From NCBI GenBank assembly GCA_037962975.1, contig CM075669.1:186442501-186506500 (forward strand): a stretch of 64,000 nucleotides of DNA. The letters run 5' to 3'. The translations under genes and the position numbers were made by a program. This DNA comes from Clitoria ternatea (lineage: Eukaryota > Streptophyta > Magnoliopsida > Fabales > Fabaceae). Position 1 is the first letter of the stretch, and every line of letters starts with the position of its first letter. Below are positions 57,192 through 64,000 of this stretch, piece by piece. The notes beneath the pieces were generated by a model. It searched no databases. It worked only from the letters and a program-made list of their open reading frames with translations, and had not been told where the DNA came from.

Positions 57192-59911
57192 CTAAGAGGA
57201 TGTCTGTAGTAGCAAGGAGGTTTTCTGCCTATCAAACTCTTCTCCAAAGTAGAGTTTGAGTCGCTGGCCATTTACCTTAAAAATCCGATCGGTGGTCGGG
57301 TCTTTCAGCTCAACTGCACCATGAGGAAAAACCTCATTTACAGTAAAAGGCCCTGACCACTTAGATCTAAGCTTTCCAGGAAAGAGTCTCAGTCGGGAAT
57401 TGAATAACAAAACCTGATCACCCTTTTGAAACTCCTTCTTATTGATCCACTTATCGTGCCACCTCTTTGTTTTCTCCTTATAAATGGAGGCACTTCGATA
57501 AGCGTTGAGTCAGAACTCCTCCAGTTCATGGAGTTTCAAAACTCTTTCCTCCTAGGATTGGTCACAATCCATGTTTAATAGCTTTGTGGCCCACCATGCT
57601 CTATGTTCCAACTCCACAGGGAGATGACAAGCCTTACCGTAAACTAATTGATACGGGGACATGCCAATCGGAGTTTTGAAGGCTGTTCTGTAGGCCCACA
57701 ATGCATCATCTAATTTTGCCGACCAATCTTTCCTAGATTTCCCGACCACTTTCTCTAAAATTCTCTTGATTTCTCTATTTGACAGCTCAACTTGTCCACA
57801 AGTTTGTGGATGGTAAGGAGTGGATATCTTATGTAAAACCTCATAGTGACGCAGGGCTTTTTCCATTATTTTATTACAAAAATGTGAACCCCCATCACTA
57901 ATGAGCACTCTCGGAACTCCAAACCTAGAGAAAATATTCTTCTTTATGAACCTAAGCACCACATGTGCATCATTGGTTCTGGTCGGGATTGCCTCCACCC
58001 ATTTGGAGACATAATCTACAGCAACAAGTATATATTCGTTGGAGAACGACTTTGGAAATGGTCCCATAAAGTCGATACCCCAGACGTCAAATAATTCCAC
58101 AACTAAAATGTTTGTCAAAGGCATGCCAGCTTTAGCAGAGAGACCTCTGCTCCTTTGATATTTATCACACCTTTTGACATACACTTTAGCATCCTGAAAG
58201 ATAGTCGGCCAATAAAAGCCACTCTGTAAAACCTTTGCTGCTATACGGGAGGCACCATGATGTCCTCCATAATAGGAGTCGTGGCAATGCCACAAGAGCC
58301 TTTCTTGCTCGAATTCAGGCACACATCACCTAATCATTCCATCTACTCCTATTTTATACAGAAATGGATCATCCCAAAGGAAGGTTTTACTATCATGAAA
58401 GAATTTTTTCTTCATTTGGGATGTCCAGCCGTCAGGTACCACCGAGGCACTTTTGAAGTTGGCCATATCAGCATACCATGGCCCGGTGATAATTGCCATC
58501 AACCTCTCGTCTGGAAATTTTTCTTTTATTAAAACAGAATCCGATTCACCTTCCAGGTGAGACAGTTGATCGGTAACTGAGTTCTCTACTCCTTTTTTGT
58601 CTCTTATTTCTAAGTCAAACTCATGGAGTAACAGAACCCACCTAATCAGTCTCGGTTTAGATTCTTTCTTAGCTAGTAAGTACTTGATTGCCGAGTGATC
58701 TGTATATACAATGACCTTAGCACCAATCAAGTAAGCACGAAATTTATCAAATGCATACACCACAGCAAGCATTTCTTTTTCAGTAGTGGTGTAATGTATT
58801 TGATTTTCATTCAACACTTTACTAGCATAATAAATTACATGAGTTAATTTTCCTTTTTTCTGACCCAGCACAGCTCCGACTGCAAAGTCACTTGCATCAC
58901 ACATTAATTCAAACGGTAAAGACCAATCGGGTGCTGCAAGGATCGGAGCTGAAGTCAAACTTTGTTTCAATTTTTCAAAAGCCTTAACACAGTTTTCATT
59001 AAACACAAACACATGATCTTTTACAAGCAAGTCGGTCAAAGACTTAGCTATTTTTGAAAAATCTTTTATAAATCTTCTGTAGAAGCCAGCACATCCTAGA
59101 AAACTCCTCACTCCTTTCACGTTGATCGGAGGAGGAAGTTTTTCAATGATTTCTATCTTGGCTCTATCCACTTGAATGCCCTCAACAGAGATTTTGTGGC
59201 CAAGGACTATCCCTCCCTTAACCATAAAATGACATTTTTCCTAGTTAAGGACAAGGTTAGTCTCCTAGTATCTCACCAGCACCTTAGATAGGTTGCTGAG
59301 GCATGTATCAAAATTACTATCAAAGACAGAGAAATCGTCCATGAATACTTCAATGAATTTCTCCACCATGTCCCCAAAGATTGCCAGCATACACCTTTGA
59401 AAGGTTGCTGGAGCGTTGCACAAACCGAATGGCATGCGCCTATAGGCAAAAATTCCATATGGACAGATGAATGCTATCTTCTCTTGATCTTTTGGGTCAA
59501 CCACAATTTGGTTATAACCCAAGTAACCATCAAGGAAGCAGTAGTATTCATGACTCGACAGTCTCTCAAGCATCTGGTCAATAAACGGTAAGGGAAAATG
59601 GTCTTTCTGAGTGAAGTCATTCAACCTTTTGTAGTCTATACACATCCTCTATCCTGTGGTCGGTCTAGTAGCTATGAGTTCACCTTTTTCATTTTTAACA
59701 GTTGTCATCCCTCCTTTCTTGGGCACCACTTGGACCGGACTAATCCAAGCGCTGTCCGAGATAGGATAGATGATTCCTGCATCAAGAAGCTTGACCACCT
59801 CTTTCCGGACAGCCTCTTTCATTATGGGGTTCAATCTGCGTTATGGTTGAACTACAGGGGAATAATCATCCTCCATCAGAATTTTGTGCATACAAAATGA
59901 TGGACTGATCC
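57192..59911 (-). pseudogene. Athila J reverse transcriptase, RNase H and integrase
   Basis: A single minus-strand frame with several stops. RT: MKEAVRKEVVKLLDAG, then RMCIDYKRLN, FLDGYLGYNQI, RMPFGLCNAPATFQ and catalytic EVFMDDFSVF; TAG codons at 59646 and near 59262 replace family Trp or similar. RNase H: MCDASDFAVGAVLGQ, TTTEKEMLAVVYA, YTDHSAIKYLL. Integrase: finger with HDSYYGGHHGA and KRCDKYQRS, where the last metal-binding Cys is Tyr; core GIDFMGPFP, LISDGGSHF and GQVELSNREI. The C-terminal part (SKWSGPFTVNEVFPHGAVEL) ends at 57192. Catalytic residues of RT and integrase core are kept. Confidence 0.92.
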
Positions 59912-62425
59912 CTTCAAATCAGAAATATTCCAGCCAATTGCAGATTCGTGTGTCTTTAAAACCCCTATTAATTTGTCTACATCCTCTTCTTTTAAGTCAG
60001 CATTAATAATGACAGGATGTGTTTCGTCCTCTCTCAGGAAAACATATTTCAGATGAGAAGGTAAAGGTTTTAAATCACATTTTTCTTTAGAAACTTCCTT
60101 TCCTTTCTCAACTTCAGTAATTTTCAAATCATTTTTCTTTTCTTTTTCAAAATCACCTACTTCCAATACTTCCAGTAGGTTCAGCATTTCTGAGTGAGAG
60201 TCATTTAACTCCTCAGTCTTGGAGTCAAAGTCATCCTCCAAAAAGGTTCGTAAAACCTCTTCTTCAGTTTTTAAAAGCATTGGAGTCTGGTAACTTTTAA
60301 TTTCTTCAATCATTAAACAATCCATCCTTTCAGTCGGATGTTTCATGGAATTGAAGACATTAAAAGTTACCTGCTCCTCCTGAACTCTTAGCATGAGTTC
60401 ACCCTTTTCTACATCAATCAATGCTCTGCCTGTAGCTAGAAAGGGTCTACCTAAGATCAAAGGAATCTCTCGATCAGCCTCCATATCCAACACTATAAAA
60501 TCTGCTGGGAAGATAAATTTGTCTACCTTAACTAACAGGTCTTCCAGCATCCCCTGGGGATATTTAATGGACCTGTCAGCCAACTGCAAAGACATGCGAG
60601 TCGGTTGCAAGTCATTAATTCCCAGTTTTTTCATCAAAGATAGAGGCATCAGATTTATACTAGCTCCTAGGTCACAAAGAGCACTTCCTACATGAATATC
60701 CCCAATTGCACATGGTATTATAAAAGATCTCGGATCTTCTAGCTTTTGAGGAAGTTTCTTTTGGATGATTGCACTGCACTCTTGAGTGAGAGCAATCATT
60801 TCATCCTCCTTAAGCTTCCTCTTCTTAGACAATAGCTCTTTCAAAAATTTTGCATAGGAAGGCATCTCCTGTAATGCCTCGGCAAGAGGGATATTTATGT
60901 GAAGTTTCTTGAATACATCTAAGAACCTAGCAAACTTTTGCTCTTCTATTTGCTTTTTAAACCTGTGTGGAAATAGAGAATTCCTCAGTTTCTCAGGAGT
61001 CAGCTTAGAAGCTTCCTCCAGAATCAGATCAACCTTTTTCTTTTTCTTTTGGTGGACTTTATTTTCTTTTACTTTTTCTGTTTCATTTTCATTTTCAGCT
61101 TCATTATTAACCTGCTCAGTTTCTTGCACTATTTCTTTTTCTTTATCTTTTTCTGAGCTTATTTCCTGACTCAGAGATGGAGAAAGAATTTTTCCACTCC
61201 TAGTGGTTATAGCCTTGCAATGTTCCTTTGGATTTACCTCGGTATCTCCAGGGAAATTGCCTGCTTGCCTCTCAGCTAATTGCTTAGAAAGCTGTCCAAC
61301 TTGATTTTCTAGATTTCTTATGGACGCTTCCTGATTTTTAAAACTGGCCTGAGTGGCCTGGATGAACTGAGAAAGTACATTTTCAAGTTCTGACTTTTCT
61401 TTAACAGGAGGGTGAGAAGGTTGTTGTGGTCTATTTGTGGGTTGATTTTGTAGGATGTTCTGATTCAAATGTGGACCTTTCTGCTAGGAAAAATTAGGGT
61501 GATTCCTGTAATTAGGATTAAAGGAATTAGAAGGATAATTCCTTTGATATTGTTGCTGCCCCATATAGTTCACTTGCTCGGAAGGCACATTTGGATCACA
61601 CATTCCATTTTCATGGTCTTCACCACAAAAGTCACAACTTATCATAGAAACTTGACTCAGCTTTTGGAGTTCTGAAATCTGTATGCTTAGTTTCTCCAAA
61701 GCCTGAGTCATCAGCTTACTCTGAGCCAGATAAGCATCTTGTGCTTCTAGTTCTAATATCCCTCTCTTAGGGACTTGGCTCCTCTCACTAATCAGACATT
61801 CATTAGAAGCCATAACGTCAATCAGCTCTATGGCTTCTTCTACAGTTTTAGTTGTTAATGAGCCTCCAGCCGAGGCATCAATCAGGACCCTGGTAGCTGG
61901 CCTGACACCATTATAGAAAATAGTCACCTATTGCACATCAGAAATCTGATGATGAGGACATATCCTCAAACTCTCTTTATACTGATCCCATACTTCCATC
62001 AAAGATTCACCTTCTCTTTGTTGGAAACACGTGATTTCATTGCGCAACTTCGCATATTTAGGAGGAAAGTATTTAATCAAAAATTTTCTTTGCAAGTCCT
62101 CCCAAGTGGAAATACTGCCTCTCGGTTGACTCTGCAACCAGGCTTTAGCTCGGTCCCTTAGAGAAAATGGAAACAATCTCAGTTGGATTGCCTCTTCAGG
62201 GACTCCGTTCATTTTTACTGTATCACAAATTTGGAGGAAGGTTGCTAGATGCAAATTTGGATCCTCAACCTCACTTCCTCCAAACTGTTCATTTCTTACC
62301 AACTGCAGTAAAGCTGGTTTAAGTTCAAAATTATTTGCTGAAATTGGTGGCCTAAGGATGCTAGATTGCGATCCTTCTTCAGTCGGCCGGGAGTAGTCAC
62401 CTAATGTAACTCTCCTCTGTTCCAT
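59912..62425 (-). pseudogene. Athila J gag and protease
   Basis: Minus-strand ATG at 62425. One frame to about 59912 with TAG stops at 61928 and about 61484. Gag core: HLATFLQICDTVKMNG, LFPFSLRDRAKAWL, WEDLQRKFLIKYFPP and GESLMEVWDQYKE; then CDFCGEDHENGMC as zinc-knuckle-like motif; a Gln/Asn/Pro-rich part and a Lys/Glu-rich part. The protease has CDLGASINLMPLSLMKKLG and LILGRPFLATG, the Athila form with Leu in the D-x-G motif. Near 59910 a one-base deletion shifts the frame into pol. Confidence 0.92.
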
Positions 62426-62685
62426 TTCTTTTTGTTCTTTTTGCTTTTTCTCTTTTCTCAGTTTACGTTCTCATAAATCGATATCAGGATCAAAGAAGAA
62501 AGGCTCTCCTCTGCTCCTTGACTGCATACAACAAATGTCAAACAAAAGAACAATACGACTACAGCTACACGAAAACAACAAACTACTACTAATAAAAACA
62601 AAAATTCAAACTACGTATTAAATGAAAACAAAAGTAAACGGTTCAGTCTAGTATCGGTCCAAGGATTGTTGATATTACTCAACAA
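62426..62685 (-). other. 5' leader of element J
   Basis: Between primer site and gag start; A-rich on the plus strand, no frame. Confidence 0.6.
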
Positions 62686-62703
62686 TCCCCGGCAACGGCG
62701 CCA
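62686..62703 (-). other. primer binding site of element J (tRNA-Asp)
   Basis: The minus strand reads TGGCGCCGTTGCCGGGGA, the tRNA-Asp primer site characteristic of Athila. Confidence 0.93.
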
Positions 62704-62709
62704 TTAACT

Positions 62710-64000
62710 TGATGCCAAATCTCCAAGTCATTATTTTGATATGTAATTCTCAGAAGATTTACGCCTTGGCAAGCGCACCAGTCGTTAAAATTGTATTATA
62801 TTTGATCGTCCCACCGGGATTGTGGTAAGTACCTCAATCTTGGACTAGTACAAGCTGAACCAACACAAAGCACAGGAAGTTCATTCGGTTTTTGGTTGTT
62901 TTAATGTTTTATAGTTGTTTTTGTATTTCCAGAAATAGTGTTAAGATGAAATGTGAAAAAGTGATTAATAGAAAATAGGTCAGGATTTCTTCGGTTCACA
63001 AATTCATCAAGAAACATGCAATTAAAGTATAATCAAACTTCATAATCCAGAGGACAATCCGCTTGTGGTTATTCCCTAATTCCTTAGGCGAAAAACACTA
63101 ATCCTTAAGCATCGAACCTTAATTCCTTAAGTGCTCAATAAACCTAAGAATCTAATGCAAAATTGGAGTTTGAACTCTAACTATTCACCTAAATTGATTA
63201 GGCCTGAACTAGTTAGAAAGATGGAAGTTACCTAAGCTTCAACCATGATTCCACACTGGCGAAGTTCTTCCTCAGTTCTGGATTTGTCAATCCAGCAATT
63301 CAGATCTACTCCTCAGCTTGTTCGCCTCAGGATCTAGAAGTTGATTTCTTCGCTCACAGCTTCAAGATTCCATTGCTAACCTTCGCAATCCTAACCTTAG
63401 GAATTTAGAACTCCATCGACTTCGGTTCCATCGAAGGATTGTGGAACGTCATGGAGGAGAGGATTTAGAGAGAGAAAATGAAGTAGTGAGATGTTTGAAG
63501 TTTTGAATGAATTATGTTCGATGTATTCTGTGTGTATCTGTCTTTATTTTTCACAGAATATGTACAAACATATATATAGCATCTACCTAACTAACTAACT
63601 TAACTAATCACTAGGGAAACTAAGTTAATAATTAAACTAACTAACTAATTACATGATTATAGAATAACTAACTAATTACAGCTCAGCTCTTAACAAATTA
63701 CAGCTCATCATTAGCTAATCATAGTGCAGCACTACTAATAACAGCTCACTACTTAAATTACTAAGGTGCAGAAGTAGGAGAGAAGGCAGCAGGAAACAAC
63801 ACTAGTGCCGAGTGTCTTCTGGAGGGAACAATCAATGTTTTAAACATCAACCTTTACGCTTGAACGAACTGGGTTCTCGCTTGGGCGAGCTTGAAATATG
63901 TACTGCAGTATTGCTTTCTCGCTTAAGCGTGATGGAGAAGCTTGGGCGAGAGTGATATTTTGGGGTCACGCTTGAGCGAACTTGCTCGCTTGAATGAATT
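62710..64000 (-). repeat. 5' LTR of element J, cut by the window edge
   Basis: Starts TGATGCC and parallels 51100-52390 at about 98% identity by hand count. It carries the same CGCTTGAGCG-type motifs from about 63857 on, one of them changed (CGCTTGAACG). Confidence 0.94.

Larger units (their letters stand above)
51100..64000 (-). mobile_element. Athila-type Ty3/gypsy element J, minus strand, runs off the window
   Basis: Two LTRs (51100-52876 and from 62710) flank minus-strand gag-protease, RT, RNase H, integrase and an extra ORF. Primer site for tRNA-Asp and polypurine tract GTTTGGGGATG are those of Athila. By hand the LTRs differ at about 26 of 1291 comparable sites (about 2%). The right LTR is cut by the window edge, so the target duplication cannot be tested. 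Confidence 0.93.

Overview
This is plant nuclear DNA, most likely from a legume. It is AT-rich and holds one ordinary gene, a Kunitz-type protease inhibitor (1883-2509). Almost everything from about 5.0 kb to the right end is a nest of LTR retrotransposons of kinds common in Fabaceae (Tat/Ogre, Athila, Tekay, Sirevirus). The genus cannot be fixed from the sequence alone.

Layout. 1-5036: flank of the inhibitor gene, microsatellites and an AT-rich block. 5037 to beyond 45970: a minus-strand Ty3/gypsy element of Tat type ('A/H'). Its parts are a probable 3' LTR (about 5037-5868), an extra gene on the opposite strand (6469-8133 continued at 40897-41776) and its pol (45970 down to about 43720). 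Inside that extra gene sits Athila-like element B (8134-40896), which is itself full of insertions: Tekay chromovirus C, complete with both LTRs (8256-17587), in the 5' LTR of B; Sirevirus D (18206 to about 25680), also in the 5' LTR; minus-strand Tekay-like E (about 25680-30950); and a 4.8 kb solo LTR G (34852-39692) in the 3' LTR of B. At 45971 the pol of A/H is cut by chromovirus-like element I, whose leader carries a fragment of plastid ycf2 (48915-49246). I is cut at 51100 by a nearly complete minus-strand Athila element J, which runs off the right edge.

All coding parts of the retroelements are broken by stops and frameshifts, many of them at positions that fit loss of methylated cytosines. 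By hand count the LTRs of C differ at about 1% and those of J at about 2% of sites, so both are young insertions in an older scaffold.

The most unusual signal is a shared regulatory-looking architecture. Short near-palindromes are iterated in the LTRs of unrelated elements: TAATCGATTACA in D, and CGCTTGAGCG in C, G and J. In D and J the same motif recurs inside the element, between pol and the extra 3' ORF. Spacings between neighbouring copies are quantised near 21, 31, 41 and 52 bp, close to whole turns of the DNA helix. B has a third motif (ACGCGTAGCGT) in its LTR and again in a probable leader intron of its extra ORF, but without the helical phasing.
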